In this document: one piece after another, positions 1-9,242 of the stretch
How the letters are laid out: every line of letters begins with the position of its first letter
How positions within the stretch are numbered: position 1 is the first letter of the stretch
NCBI GenBank assembly: GCA_947462875.1
Contig: CANHQJ010000014.1
Span: 1 to 64,000, forward strand
Reading direction: 5' to 3'
From: Verrucomicrobiia bacterium
Lineage (GTDB): Bacteria; Verrucomicrobiota; Verrucomicrobiia; Verrucomicrobiales; Akkermansiaceae
Length of the DNA: 64,000 nucleotides
Translations under genes and position numbers: made by a program
Notes under the pieces: generated by a model
Databases searched by the model: none
Told to the model about the DNA's origin: nothing
What the model saw: the letters and a program-made list of their open reading frames with translations, nothing else

Positions 1-33
1 CGGGCGCTCCTCCGCTACGCTCCGAAGCGCCCG
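1..33. repeat. Short GC-rich inverted repeat at the window edge
   Basis: CGGGCGCT (1-8) pairs perfectly with AGCGCCCG (26-33) around a 17-base loop. It is not followed by a T-run, so a REP-type palindrome is more likely than an intrinsic terminator. The gene it may follow lies outside the window. Confidence 0.5.
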
Positions 34-81
34 CAGGGGCAACCAAACCAACCACCAAAAACAAAGCCGCTATGGTGTCTC

Positions 82-366
82 AATTATGAGGCAACGATCC
101 CGATCATTCAGGAACCTTTGGGTGTGCTCGAATTATGAGGCAACAGGGAGCTTGGATCGATGGGGAGAGAAAAAAGGACCGGTGGGAACGATCCGTTCTC
201 TTTGTCTGTCGCCATGTCATGCAGATAAACGGCAACGCCGTTTCCTCCTAAAGCCCCGGGTTGGACGCATAGCGGACTACCCGGGACCTCCGCGTGTCAG
301 TCTCCTCAACCTGGAAAAGGTTGCCTATTGATGTTCGCCAATTGATGAACCAAGACATGAGGCAAC
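82..366. repeat. Dispersed direct repeats ATGAGGCAAC in non-coding DNA
   Basis: AATTATGAGGCAAC occurs at 82-95 and again at 131-144, and the core ATGAGGCAAC recurs at 357-366. The surrounding 1-581 region has no convincing gene: the short open frames have no recognisable content. It reads as an intergenic repeat field downstream of clpC, probably remnants of a dispersed element family. Confidence 0.5.
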
Positions 367-448
367 CCACTGCGGGGTTGATCCTTTTTTGGGAATCATG
401 TCCCCAAGGTAGCCCCGAACGGTGCAACCTTGGGCTTTAGGAGGAAAC
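240..448. repeat. Long-range inverted repeat, possible MITE-like element
   Basis: GTTTCCTCCTAAAGCCC (240-256) is the exact reverse complement of 432-448, with 175 bases between the arms. Just inside the left arm lies a hairpin, CCCGGGT (255-261) with ACCCGGG (279-285). The paired outer ends with an internal hairpin resemble a small non-autonomous element or a structured RNA. There is no transposase and no obvious target-site duplication. Confidence 0.45.
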
Positions 449-581
449 CTCGTTGAGGTTTGGAACATCTTCATCAACACGCATGTGTCCATGTCACGAG
501 GTTCCGTCACTGCGAGGCGGCGGGGAGGGCGAAACGGATAGGAAGCGAGATCGGCTTGGCGCTGGGACGCCTCCGCCACGG

Positions 582-3140
582 TTACTCTTCCTGCTTGTCT
601 TCCTTCGTGGTCAAGGCCGGTTTGGCGGGGGCTTGGGATTGAAAGAGAAGCTCGTCGCTGTTGTCGCGGCGGATGACTTCCACATGATCACCGGACTTGA
701 TGTCGCCGCGCAGGAGAGCCTCCGCGAGCGGATCCTCGAGGTAGCGCTCCACGGCACGGCGCATCGGGCGCGCACCATAGCTGGGATCGTAGCCCTTGGC
801 GATGAGCAGATCGCGCGAGGACTCCGTGAGCTCGATGGTGATAGCCTTGTCCTTGAGGCGCTTGGCGAGTTTGGAAATTTCCAGATCGATGATGCGCGAG
901 AGATCGGGTTTCTCGAGCATGTGGAAGACCACCAACTCGTCGAGACGATTGAGGAACTCCGGCTTGAACGCGCGCTTGGCTTCCTCGATGATTTTTTCCT
1001 TCATCGTATCGAAGTCGCCCTCATCGGCATTCATCGCATTGAAGCCGAGCGTGCTCTGGCGTTTGATGGTGGAGGCGCCGACGTTCGAAGTGAGGATGAT
1101 GATGGTGTTGCGGAAGTCGATCTTGCGGCCCATGGAATCGGTGACCATGCCTTCTTCCAGAATCTGCAAGAGCAGGTTCATGACATCCGGGTGGGCTTTT
1201 TCCACTTCATCGAAAAGGATGACGCTGTACGGGCGACGGCGCACTTGCTCGGAAAGCTGGCCGCCTTCCTCGTAACCGACATAGCCCGGAGGCGAACCGA
1301 TGAGACGGCTGGAGGTGAATTTCTCCATGTATTCCGACATGTCGATCTGGATCAGCGCGTCCGGATCGCCAAACATGAACTCGGCGAGATTGCGCGCGAG
1401 GTAGGTTTTTCCGACGCCGGTGGGGCCGAGGAAAAGGAACGAGCCGATGGGGCGGCGCGGGTCCTTGAGGTCGGCACGGGAGCGACGCAGCGCTTTGGAA
1501 ATCGATTTCACCGCCTCGTTCTGACCGATGACGCGCGTTTGCAGCTCGTCCTCCATCTTGAGGAGTTTTTCGGTTTCGGTTTCCTCCATGCGGCGCAAGG
1601 GCACGCCCGTCCACTTCGAGACCACGGCCATGATGTCCTCATCGTCCACCTCGATGATGGACTCCTCCGACTGCGCGCGCCAGGCTTTCAGCGTGTCCTC
1701 GAGCTTCTTCTTGGCGTTCTTTTCCGCATCGCGCATGGCGGCGGCCTTTTCAAAATCCTGCTCGGCGATGGCGGCGAGCTTGTCCTTGTTGATGGTCTCG
1801 ATCTCCGCTTCCAGCTCCTTGATCGCGGGCGGGCGGGTCATTTGTGAGATGCGCGCGCGCGAGCCCGCTTCATCGAGCACGTCGATGGCCTTATCCGGCA
1901 GATAGCGGCCGGTAAGATAACGGGCGGTGAGTTTCACCGATGCCTCGATGGCAGCCGGTGTGTAGCGCGCCTTGTGGTGGGCCTCGTACTTGCCACGCAG
2001 GCCGTAGAGAATTTTCACGGCATCCTCTTCGGTGGGTTCATCGACTTTCACCTGTTGGAAACGGCGCTCCAGCGCGGCGTCTTTTTCGATGTACTTGCGG
2101 TACTCGTTCAGCGTGGTGGCACCGATGCACTGCATCTCCGAGCGGCTGAGCGCCGGCTTGATGATATTGGACGCATCCATCGCGCCCTCCGCGGAACCGG
2201 CACCGACGATGGTATGCAGCTCATCGATGAACAAAATGACATTCTTCACCTTGCGGATCTCATCCATCACCGCCTTGATGCGTTCTTCGAACTGGCCACG
2301 GTACTTCGTGCCCGCGACCATCAGCGCGAGGTCGAGCGTGATCACGCGTTTGTCGCGCAGGATTTCCGGCACATTGCCCGAGGCGATTTCCTGGGCGAGG
2401 CCCTCGGCGATGGCGGTCTTGCCCACGCCGGCTTCGCCGATGAGCACGGGATTGTTTTTCGTGCGGCGGCATAGGATCTGGATCACCCGCTCGATCTCGC
2501 TTTCACGGCCGATGACCGGGTCCAGCTCGCCCTCCTTAGCGCTCTTCGTCAGATCGCGGCCGAATGCTTTCAGTGCGGGCGTTTTTGTTTTGCCCTCCGG
2601 CGCGTCCTGACCGGGTCCCGAGGCCTTTTCGTTTTCGGGAAATGGATCTTCGTCTTCCTCCGGTTCGTCGCCGTCCTGCTCCTCGCCTTGGTCGGAAGGA
2701 GTGTAGTTCGGGTCGATCTCCGCGAGAATTTCATTGCGGCAGGTCTGGATGTCCACTTCCAGCTGCTGCAGCACGCGGGCGGCGACGCCGTCACCTTCGC
2801 GCAGCAGGCCTAACAAAATGTGCTCCGTGCCGACATACGAATGATTCAGCGCCTTCGCCTCCTTGTCCGCGAGGGCCAGCACTTTTTTCACGCGGGGGGT
2901 ATAGGGAATATTGCCGCCGCTTTGGCCCGCGGTGCCGGTGCCCACTTCCTTCTCCACCTCCATGCGCACGCGGTCCAGATCGAGGCCCATGCGCTCCAGC
3001 ACGTTCACCGCCACGCCCTGACCGAGCTTGATCAAACCTAACAGAATGTGCTCGGTGCCGACATAATTGTGGCTGAACCGGTCCGCTTCCTTGCGGGCCA
3101 GGGCCAGGACTTGTTGCGCTCGGGGAGTGAAATTATTCAT
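582..3140 (-). CDS. clpC: ATP-dependent Clp protease ATP-binding subunit ClpC
   Basis: AAA+ unfoldase that feeds substrates, including arginine-phosphorylated proteins, to ClpP in the cytoplasm. At 852 aa it has the usual ClpC length. Visible in order: two Clp-N repeats (about residues 1-145, each with a [12 protein letters not shown]-like motif), first AAA domain with Walker A GEAGVGKT and Walker B ILFIDELH, a coiled M-domain carrying a UVR motif ([12 protein letters not shown]), second AAA domain with Walker A GPTGVGKT, and a ClpP-docking loop of the LGF type (STLGF). The start codon lies 1-4 bases from the mcsB stop region (4-base overlap), so it is the last gene of an mcsA-mcsB-clpC unit. 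ClpP itself is not in the window. No terminator is evident downstream. Confidence 0.97.
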   Translation of the reverse strand: MNNFTPRAQQVLALARKEADRFSHNYVGTEHILLGLIKLGQGVAVNVLERMGLDLDRVRMEVEKEVGTGTAGQSGGNIPYTPRVKKVLALADKEAKALNHSYVGTEHILLGLLREGDGVAARVLQQLEVDIQTCRNEILAEIDPNYTPSDQGEEQDGDEPEEDEDPFPENEKASGPGQDAPEGKTKTPALKAFGRDLTKSAKEGELDPVIGRESEIERVIQILCRRTKNNPVLIGEAGVGKTAIAEGLAQEIASGNVPEILRDKRVITLDLALMVAGTKYRGQFEERIKAVMDEIRKVKNVILFIDELHTIVGAGSAEGAMDASNIIKPALSRSEMQCIGATTLNEYRKYIEKDAALERRFQQVKVDEPTEEDAVKILYGLRGKYEAHHKARYTPAAIEASVKLTARYLTGRYLPDKAIDVLDEAGSRARISQMTRPPAIKELEAEIETINKDKLAAIAEQDFEKAAAMRDAEKNAKKKLEDTLKAWRAQSEESIIEVDDEDIMAVVSKWTGVPLRRMEETETEKLLKMEDELQTRVIGQNEAVKSISKALRRSRADLKDPRRPIGSFLFLGPTGVGKTYLARNLAEFMFGDPDALIQIDMSEYMEKFTSSRLIGSPPGYVGYEEGGQLSEQVRRRPYSVILFDEVEKAHPDVMNLLLQILEEGMVTDSMGRKIDFRNTIIILTSNVGASTIKRQSTLGFNAMNADEGDFDTMKEKIIEEAKRAFKPEFLNRLDELVVFHMLEKPDLSRIIDLEISKLAKRLKDKAITIELTESSRDLLIAKGYDPSYGARPMRRAVERYLEDPLAEALLRGDIKSGDHVEVIRRDNSDELLFQSQAPAKPALTTKEDKQEE

Positions 3141-4264
3141 AATTCAGAGGGTGGTGGTGGATCGGAAAAAGGCAGTGTTTTGTTTTGTGGTGAAACCATA
3201 ACAGGGCTGGGCACATTTTGCAAATGCGAGCGGATGATTTGTGCGCGGCGCTCGTCGCGCTGCTCGGGCGAGAGCTTCATGCCGCAATGGAGCTGCAGGT
3301 GCGCGGGCTGGATTTCCATCAGCAAATTGTCGCAAAGCCGCACGGTTTCCTGCGGGAAAAATCCGAGATTGGCGCCGAGGCGGAGGAGCGACAGGTGATT
3401 CAGCGCCTCTTTCGAATCGATGAGCCAGGCGTGCTGCAGGATGCCGAACGAGCGGCCCATTTTATCGCGCAGCATGAGCGCGTCATCCTCGAGCAGCTTC
3501 AGGCGTGCGTTGGATTCGTGCAAGGCGACCTGACCGATCACCCGCTCCAGGCGTTCGATGATTTGCAGCTCGCTTTCGCCGAGTGTGGACTGATTGGAAA
3601 TCTGATAGAGATTGCCGAGCGACTCCGTGCCCTCGCCGTAGAGACCGCGCACGGCCAGTCCCATGCGGCCGATCGCATTCAGCACCTGGCCGATCTGGTC
3701 GCTGAGCACGAGCGCGGGCAAATGCAGCATCGCAGAGGCGCGCAGGCCCGTGCCGAGATTCGTCGGGCAGGTGGTGAGGAAGCCGAGCTTGCGATCAAAG
3801 GCGAAGGTCAAATGCTGTTGCAGTTCATCGTCCACCTCGCTGAGCGCATCGTAGGCGACGCTCAGGCTCAACCCCGGGCGGATCGACTGCATGCGCAGGT
3901 GGTCCTCTTCATTGACCATGATGCTGAGCGATTGGCGGCGCTCGATGACCGCCGCACTGCCCTCGGTGCGGGCCGCGTGTTCGCGACTGATGAGGTGCCG
4001 CTCCACGAGCACTTGTTTCTGCACGGCGGTGAGCCCGCTGAGCGATTGAGCGAAGGCATCCTTCATCGGCTTCAGCTCCTGGATGACAGGCAGCATCTGC
4101 TCCATCGCATGGCGGCGTTGTTCCGCCGTGGCCCATCCGGGAAACGGAGCGAGGTGGAGATTGCGCGCGAGGCGGATGCGCGAGGTGAGCACCACGGCAT
4201 TGTCCACCGCCCCGCCGATCATCCAATCGGCCGGGTGACGTATCAGTGTGGAAAAACGCATCAT
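3137..4264 (-). CDS. mcsB: Protein arginine kinase McsB
   Basis: Phosphagen-kinase fold enzyme that phosphorylates arginine residues on proteins, marking them for ClpC-ClpP. The 375-aa product carries the guanidino-kinase signatures: TSRIRLARN near residue 27, VNEEDHLR near 117 and TTCPTNLGTG with the conserved catalytic-loop Cys166, plus the McsB-type YGEGTESLGNLYQISNQ segment. These match Firmicutes McsB, which is about 360 aa. It overlaps mcsA by four bases upstream and clpC by four bases downstream, implying translational coupling. The CtsR repressor that accompanies these genes in Firmicutes is absent here. Confidence 0.95.
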   Translation of the reverse strand: MMRFSTLIRHPADWMIGGAVDNAVVLTSRIRLARNLHLAPFPGWATAEQRRHAMEQMLPVIQELKPMKDAFAQSLSGLTAVQKQVLVERHLISREHAARTEGSAAVIERRQSLSIMVNEEDHLRMQSIRPGLSLSVAYDALSEVDDELQQHLTFAFDRKLGFLTTCPTNLGTGLRASAMLHLPALVLSDQIGQVLNAIGRMGLAVRGLYGEGTESLGNLYQISNQSTLGESELQIIERLERVIGQVALHESNARLKLLEDDALMLRDKMGRSFGILQHAWLIDSKEALNHLSLLRLGANLGFFPQETVRLCDNLLMEIQPAHLQLHCGMKLSPEQRDERRAQIIRSHLQNVPSPVMVSPQNKTLPFSDPPPPSEL

Positions 4265-4785
4265 GGCTGGGGAGCGGTGGGCTTGGGGGTTTCGAGCTGT
4301 CGGATTTCATCGCGCAGCTGCGCGGCGTCCTCGTAATGCTCCAGAGTGATGGCTTCCTCGAGCTTGCCGCGCAGTTCCTCGAGCTTTTCATCGCGCGCAT
4401 GGATTTCCTCAAAGCCCTTGGGTATCTTGCCGCAATGGACATTGCCCTGGTGCATGCCGCGCAAGATCAGATCGACCTCCGGGCGGAATACCTGGAAACA
4501 CTCGCTGCAACCGAAACGGCGCACGCGATTGAGATCATCCGCGCTGAAGCCGCAGTTCGGGCATTTTTTGGCACCGCTGCCGCGCGTTTTCACAAAGGCC
4601 GGCGCGCCGATCAGCGCGCTGGAGGGCGTACCGCTCATGAGCATGTCCGCCAGCGAAAATCCCGTCGGGTCCGTGACTCCTTTTTCCTGCGCACAGCTCT
4701 CGCAGAGGCAGACTTTTTTCATCTGCCCCTCCACCAACTGTGTCAGAAACACGGTGGCTTTCTGGTCGCAAAAATCACATTTCAT
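4261..4785 (-). CDS. mcsA: McsA, zinc-binding UVR-domain activator of McsB
   Basis: Activator or adaptor for the McsB arginine kinase. The 174-aa product has four Cys-x-x-Cys pairs (C3/C6, C28/C31, C75/C78, C93/C96) expected to bind zinc, followed by a C-terminal UVR motif (about residues 136-170, HYEDAAQLRDEIRQLE) that contacts ClpC or McsB. Order and size match McsA of Firmicutes. The ATG at 4785 lies only 10 bases after the ilvE stop, so all four genes may be one transcript. The last four bases overlap mcsB. Confidence 0.93.
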   Translation of the reverse strand: MKCDFCDQKATVFLTQLVEGQMKKVCLCESCAQEKGVTDPTGFSLADMLMSGTPSSALIGAPAFVKTRGSGAKKCPNCGFSADDLNRVRRFGCSECFQVFRPEVDLILRGMHQGNVHCGKIPKGFEEIHARDEKLEELRGKLEEAITLEHYEDAAQLRDEIRQLETPKPTAPQP

Positions 4786-4795
4786 GGAAAAATCG

Positions 4796-5665
4796 TTAGA
4801 CTATCGGGGTGCCGGTCGAGTTCGCCAGGGCACGGAAGGCATCGATGAAGCGCGAGGTCAGCGGGCCGGGCTTGCCATCGCCGATGGGACGGCGGTCCAG
4901 CGCGATCACGGGAATCACTTCCGCCGCGGTGCCGGTGAGGAAACATTCATCGGAGATGAAAATGTCATAGCGCGTCAAGGTCTGCTCTTTCCACGGAATG
5001 CCGAGCTTATCGGCGAGTTCCAGAATCACCTGACGGGTCACGCCATCGAGAGCGCCATCGGCCACCGGTGGCGTGAGCAGCGTGCCGTTTTTCAACAGGA
5101 AAATGTTGTCCCCCGTGCACTCGGACACGTAGCCCTGCTCATTGAGCATGAGCGCCTCCATGGCACCGGCCTGGATCGCCTCCACCTTCGCCATGATGTT
5201 GTTGAGGTAGTTGAGCGATTTCACCTGCGGCATCAGCGCGGCGGGCGCGGGGCGGCGGGTGGCGCAGGTCACGATCGCCAGACCGTTGGTGTAGTATTCC
5301 TCCGGATAGAGTTGGATCGTCGAGGCGATGATGAACATGCTCGGGCGCTCGCAGAGGTAGGGATTCAGACCCAGTCCGCCCGTGCCGCGTGTCACCACCA
5401 GTCGCACATAGCCATCGGTGAGGCCGTTCGCCTTGATGGTATCCACGGTAAACTGGATCACCTGCTCCTGCGTCCACGGCAGTTTCAGCAAGATCGCGCG
5501 GGCGGAATCGAACAACCGACGGATGTGCTCCTCCAGGCGGAAAACACGACCGCTGTAAAAGCGAATGCCCTCAAACACTCCATCACCATAGAGCAATCCG
5601 TGATCGAACACCGAGATTTTCGCGTCCTGTTCGTCGACCAATTTTTCATCCAACCAAATTTTCAT
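4796..5665 (-). CDS. ilvE: Branched-chain amino acid aminotransferase (class IV)
   Basis: PLP-dependent fold-type IV transaminase that interconverts Leu, Ile or Val and their 2-oxo acids. Features seen: FDHGLLYGDGVFEGIR near the N-terminus, the PLP-binding lysine in VKSLNYL (about residue 149), NEQGYVSECTGDNIF and LDGVTRQVILELA. About 289 aa, normal for the family. The ATG at 5665 is preferred to a TTG six bases upstream. D-amino-acid or 4-amino-4-deoxychorismate lyase activities belong to the same fold and cannot be fully excluded, but the overall pattern is IlvE-like. It is first in an apparent ilvE-mcsA-mcsB-clpC unit. Confidence 0.88.
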   Translation of the reverse strand: MKIWLDEKLVDEQDAKISVFDHGLLYGDGVFEGIRFYSGRVFRLEEHIRRLFDSARAILLKLPWTQEQVIQFTVDTIKANGLTDGYVRLVVTRGTGGLGLNPYLCERPSMFIIASTIQLYPEEYYTNGLAIVTCATRRPAPAALMPQVKSLNYLNNIMAKVEAIQAGAMEALMLNEQGYVSECTGDNIFLLKNGTLLTPPVADGALDGVTRQVILELADKLGIPWKEQTLTRYDIFISDECFLTGTAAEVIPVIALDRRPIGDGKPGPLTSRFIDAFRALANSTGTPIV

Positions 5666-5675
5666 GTGCAAGCCA

Positions 5676-5703
5676 AAGTTAGCCGCCGGATGATTTCTGA
5701 CAA
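5676..5703 (-). promoter_or_regulatory. Candidate sigma-70 type promoter for ilvE-mcsA-mcsB-clpC
   Basis: Read on the minus strand, TTGTCA (5703-5698) and TAACTT (5681-5676) are separated by 16 bases. The predicted transcription start, about seven bases on, falls within a few bases of the ilvE ATG, so the message would be nearly leaderless. Based on pattern only. Confidence 0.4.
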
Positions 5704-5766
5704 GCCCCTAAAACAAAGAATTTTGGCATAAGGGAAATTGCCGTCGGGAGCGCGGTTCCTCCGACA

Positions 5767-6417
5767 CTACCGCAGCAGCGGGTGGCCGGATTTCGGCATC
5801 GTGATGTGAGGCGGCTTCAGATAAACGGGCTGCACCACCTGCGCGGCGAAGTGCTCCTGTTGTTCAGGAGTGAACGCTTGCCAGGCCTCCCACAATCGCC
5901 CGGCGCTGGGGATTTCCTGCGGCACTTCCCGGGCGAATTCCTCGTCCGCGACGGGATCTAGCGAAAAAACCGGCACTCCATCGCGCAGCAACGCTTCCAG
6001 TTCCGCCTTGCTACCCATCCGCGGCGGCTGGGCACTCACGCCGCTCACGATATCGCACCACCACCAATCCCCGCGCCGCGCATCGCCGATGGCGCGGCAA
6101 TGCCCTGTGTTTCTCGCCGAGGGCGTGGCCATGATCGACGGCAACCCCACCAATGTCGCGCCATGAGCGATCGCCAGACCCTGTGCCACGGCGATGCCCA
6201 CACGCGTGCCGCTGTAGCTGCCCGGCCCGGTGCCGACCAGAATGAGATCCATGCGAAACTCTTCCGCGGCGCCGAGCAGTTCCTCCAGAGGCGGGAAGAT
6301 CGCACAATTGTGGCTGCGCTCGCTGACGAAGCTCCTTTCCCGCCACGATCCCTGCCACAGCCCTACGCTTCCCTGCGGGGTCGATGTTTCCACGACGATC
6401 GTGCCAGCTCCATTCAT
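5767..6417 (-). CDS. tsaB: tRNA threonylcarbamoyladenosine biosynthesis protein TsaB
   Basis: Partner of TsaD in making the universal t6A37 modification of tRNAs that read ANN codons. An ASKHA-type fold protein of about 216 aa. The start IVVETSTPQGSVG matches the conserved DTS/ETS strand, and GTGPGSYSGTRVG matches the family hallmark GPGSFTGLRIG. The frame stays open upstream to a GTG at 6510, but that adds 31 residues unlike the family. The ATG at 6417 is chosen and leaves a 126-base divergent region shared with citrate synthase. Confidence 0.88.
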   Translation of the reverse strand: MNGAGTIVVETSTPQGSVGLWQGSWRERSFVSERSHNCAIFPPLEELLGAAEEFRMDLILVGTGPGSYSGTRVGIAVAQGLAIAHGATLVGLPSIMATPSARNTGHCRAIGDARRGDWWWCDIVSGVSAQPPRMGSKAELEALLRDGVPVFSLDPVADEEFAREVPQEIPSAGRLWEAWQAFTPEQQEHFAAQVVQPVYLKPPHITMPKSGHPLLR

Positions 6418-6543
6418 CTGGCGCGATGATGGCAGAAATCCCGCAAAAAGGCAAACTTCCTGCTTTTTTCCATTTTTTTCTCGTTTCTCCCTTGCGCACT
6501 TGCTTCCCACACGCTTTGTTTGCGCCGTTCAAAATCTCGCATC

Positions 6544-7674
6544 ATGACAACATACGCAAAAGGCCTAGAAGGCGTCATCGCCAATGAATCCGCACTATCC
6601 AATGTCGAAGGCGCGGAGGGACGTCTGAGCTATCTCGGCTACAGCATCGATGACCTTGTGGAGCATTGCACCTTCGAGGAAGTCACGCACTTGTTGCATC
6701 ATGGTCATCTGCCCAACCGCACCGAACTGGCCGCCATGGAGCAGGAACTCCGCAGCCAGCGCGAACTGCCGGCGCAGGTGCTGGAATTTCTCAAAGCCCT
6801 GCCCAAGGACAGCAACCCGATGGACGTGGTGCGCACCGGCGTTTCCATGCTCGGCATCTTCGACAAGCGCGCCACCATCGGCGAGCCCGACATGGCGGCG
6901 AACGCACTCATCGCCATTTCTCTCGTCGCAAAAACGCCCGTCATCGTCGCCGCCTTCCATCGTTTCCGCCAAGGACTCGAGCTGCCTCCCATCCGCACGG
7001 ATCTCTCGGAAGCCGCGCATTTCCTCTATCTCATCACCGGCGAGGCACCCAGCGAGCGCGCCACAAAAATCCTCGATGTCGCCTACACGCTGCACGCGGA
7101 TCACGGCATGAACGCCTCCACCTTTTCGGCACGCGTCACCGTGGCGACTCTCTCGGACTTCTACTCGGCCATGACTTCCGCGATCGGCACGCTCAAGGGC
7201 CCGCTCCACGGTGGTGCGAATGAGGGCGTGATCCACATGCTGGAGGAAATCGGCAGCCTGGAAAACGTGGACGCCTACGTCGAAGGCAAGCTCGCCCGCA
7301 AGGAGAAGATCATGGGCATCGGCCACCGCGTTTACAAAGTGCTCGATCCCCGCGCGCCGCACCTGCGCAAGCTCGCGATCGAGCTCACCCAGGAACTCGG
7401 CGAGCCGAAATGGATCCAAATGTCCGAGCGCATCGCCCAGATCATGCGCGAACGCAAGGGCCTGAATGCCAATGTCGATTTCTACTCGGCCACCGTCTAT
7501 CACTCGCTCAACATCCCGACCGATCTGTTCACGCCGATCTTCGCCATCGCCCGCATGTCCGGCTGGACCGCACAGGTGCTGGAGCAGCTGCGCGACAACC
7601 GCCTCTACCGCCCGCTCACCCTCTACACCGGCCCACAGGAGCTCAGCGCCGTGCCGCCGATCGATCAGCGATGA
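6544..7674 (+). CDS. gltA: Citrate synthase (type II, Gram-positive-like short form)
   Basis: Condenses acetyl-CoA with oxaloacetate to citrate, entering the TCA cycle. About 376 aa, the short form. Family motifs include GPLHGGANEGV with an active-site His, GIGHRVYKVLDPRA with the oxaloacetate-binding His and Arg, and VDFYSATVYHSLNIP with the catalytic Asp. A TTG 24 bases upstream is in frame, but the ATG at 6544 is preferred. 2-methylcitrate synthase is a close relative; no prp genes are nearby, so citrate synthase is the default. Confidence 0.92.
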   Translation: MTTYAKGLEGVIANESALSNVEGAEGRLSYLGYSIDDLVEHCTFEEVTHLLHHGHLPNRTELAAMEQELRSQRELPAQVLEFLKALPKDSNPMDVVRTGVSMLGIFDKRATIGEPDMAANALIAISLVAKTPVIVAAFHRFRQGLELPPIRTDLSEAAHFLYLITGEAPSERATKILDVAYTLHADHGMNASTFSARVTVATLSDFYSAMTSAIGTLKGPLHGGANEGVIHMLEEIGSLENVDAYVEGKLARKEKIMGIGHRVYKVLDPRAPHLRKLAIELTQELGEPKWIQMSERIAQIMRERKGLNANVDFYSATVYHSLNIPTDLFTPIFAIARMSGWTAQVLEQLRDNRLYRPLTLYTGPQELSAVPPIDQR

Positions 7675-7699
7675 TCGAAGGCATATCGAAGTTCTCTAA

Positions 7700-7751
7700 C
7701 GCTCGCCCGGGAGCGCAGCGTTGCACTACGGGTTTCTCTCCCAGCGCTGGG
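7700..7751. repeat. Two hairpins downstream of citrate synthase
   Basis: CGCTC (7700-7704) pairs with GAGCG (7711-7715), and the 12-base palindrome CCCAGCGCTGGG spans 7740-7751. They sit in the 211-base gap between citrate synthase and clpX and could end or attenuate the upstream transcript, though neither has a T-tract. Apart from these and the clpX promoter candidate, the gap shows nothing. Confidence 0.35.
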
Positions 7752-7833
7752 GATCGCGTGATGGATGCCATCTGGTGAAATCGCGAAATGCGTTTCATGA
7801 CAAAAATTTCCCCGGACATGGCAACAAATCCTC

Positions 7834-7862
7834 TTGTGATGGGACGTGTTACTGCCTAGCCT
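7834..7862 (+). promoter_or_regulatory. Candidate promoter for clpX
   Basis: TTGTGA (7834-7839) and TAGCCT (7857-7862) are 17 bases apart. The predicted start is about 17 bases before the chosen ATG at 7886. The -10-like element contains CTAG, as do the candidates at 10812 and 13291. Confidence 0.4.
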
Positions 7863-7885
7863 GCGCGGACACACACAATTCTTTC

Positions 7886-9169
7886 ATGGCGCGCTCCTCC
7901 AACCTATCCATGTGCTCCTTTTGCGGAAAAGGGCACTCTGAAGTCAAAAAACTCATCGCCGGACCGGGGGTGTACATTTGCAATGAATGCGTCGATCTGT
8001 GCGTCTCCATTCTCGATAAAGAACTGCGCGCCAGCGATGCCGGCAAGTCCTCCGCCAAGGGCAAGCGCCTGCCGCTGCCGACACCCGCCGAAATCCGCGC
8101 GAAGCTGGACCAGCACGTGATCGGCCAGGAGCATGCGAAAAAAGTTCTCTCGGTCGCCGTTTACAACCACTACCAGCGCCTCAACCAGCCCACCGGCAGC
8201 GATGCGAAGGAATACGAGGGCGTGGAAATCGAGAAGTCCAACGTGCTTCTGCTAGGGCCCACCGGCTCGGGTAAAACCCTGCTCGCCCGCACCCTGGCGC
8301 GCACGCTCGATGTGCCGTTTTGCATCGTGGATGCCACCACACTCACCGAGGCCGGATACGTCGGCGAGGATGTGGAAAACATCATCCTGCGCCTCTTGCA
8401 GGCGGCGGATTTCGATATCGCCAAGGCCGAGCGCGGCATCATTTACGTCGATGAGATCGACAAGATCGGCCGCAAGACGGAGAACGTTTCCATCACCCGC
8501 GATGTCTCGGGCGAAGGCGTGCAGCAGGCCTTGCTGAAAATTCTCGAAGGCACCATCTGCAACGTGCCACCCCAGGGCGGGCGCAAGCATCCGCAACAGG
8601 AATACATCCAGGTCAACACGGAAAAGATTCTCTTCATCTGCGGCGGCGCGTTTGTCGGGCTGGAGGATAAAATCCGCCGCCGTCTCGGCAAAAACACGCT
8701 TGGCTTCCATTCGAGCGAGAACTCGAACGACGCGCTCGATCCGAACCGCAACGTGCTCGAGCTCACGGTGCCGGAAGACCTGCTGCATTTCGGCCTGATC
8801 CCGGAATTCATCGGCCGCTTGCCCGTCATTTCCTCGCTCCGCCAGCTCAGCGAGGAGGAACTGATCCAGATCCTCACCGAGCCGAAAAACGCTCTGGTGA
8901 AACAGTATTCGAAACAACTTTCCCTCAACGGCGTGAAACTCACTGTCACCCGCGATGCGCTCAAGGCCTTCGCCGAGGAGGCGATCAAGCGCGGCACCGG
9001 CGCGCGTGCGCTGCGTTCCATCTTCGAGCGCATCATGCTGGATGTGATGTACGACATCCCCTCGCGCAGCGATGTGGAAATGGTCACCATCACCCGTCAG
9101 GCCGTGCTGGGAGAAAAACCACCGACCATCAAAAAACGACGCCCGGAAAACAGCGAGGACGCCGCCTGA
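7886..9169 (+). CDS. clpX: ATP-dependent Clp protease ATP-binding subunit ClpX
   Basis: AAA+ unfoldase that recognises tagged substrates and delivers them to ClpP. About 427 aa, as expected. The N-terminal zinc-binding domain has CSFCGKG and CNECVDLC (four cysteines). The AAA domain has Walker A GPTGSGKT, the pore loop GYVGEDV, Walker [11 protein letters not shown], an LGF-type ClpP-binding loop, and the sensor region [11 protein letters not shown]. The ATG at 7886 starts just before the zinc finger; an earlier in-frame start adds unrelated residues. Its usual upstream partner clpP is not adjacent. Confidence 0.96.
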   Translation: MARSSNLSMCSFCGKGHSEVKKLIAGPGVYICNECVDLCVSILDKELRASDAGKSSAKGKRLPLPTPAEIRAKLDQHVIGQEHAKKVLSVAVYNHYQRLNQPTGSDAKEYEGVEIEKSNVLLLGPTGSGKTLLARTLARTLDVPFCIVDATTLTEAGYVGEDVENIILRLLQAADFDIAKAERGIIYVDEIDKIGRKTENVSITRDVSGEGVQQALLKILEGTICNVPPQGGRKHPQQEYIQVNTEKILFICGGAFVGLEDKIRRRLGKNTLGFHSSENSNDALDPNRNVLELTVPEDLLHFGLIPEFIGRLPVISSLRQLSEEELIQILTEPKNALVKQYSKQLSLNGVKLTVTRDALKAFAEEAIKRGTGARALRSIFERIMLDVMYDIPSRSDVEMVTITRQAVLGEKPPTIKKRRPENSEDAA

Positions 9170-9242
9170 ACCGCCGCCGTTTGTTTGACCTCGTTTCCCC
9201 AACCCACCACCCCTTCCCCATAGCAAGTCAACGCATCTACCT

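Noticed and set aside
86-331. Open frame of 81 codons in the first repeat region
   Set aside because: It crosses the repeats and hairpins at 82-285 and its product is Arg-rich without a motif.
453-1847. Plus-strand open frame of 464 codons
   Set aside because: It lies antisense to clpC, whose motifs are unmistakable; long shadow frames are common in GC-rich DNA.
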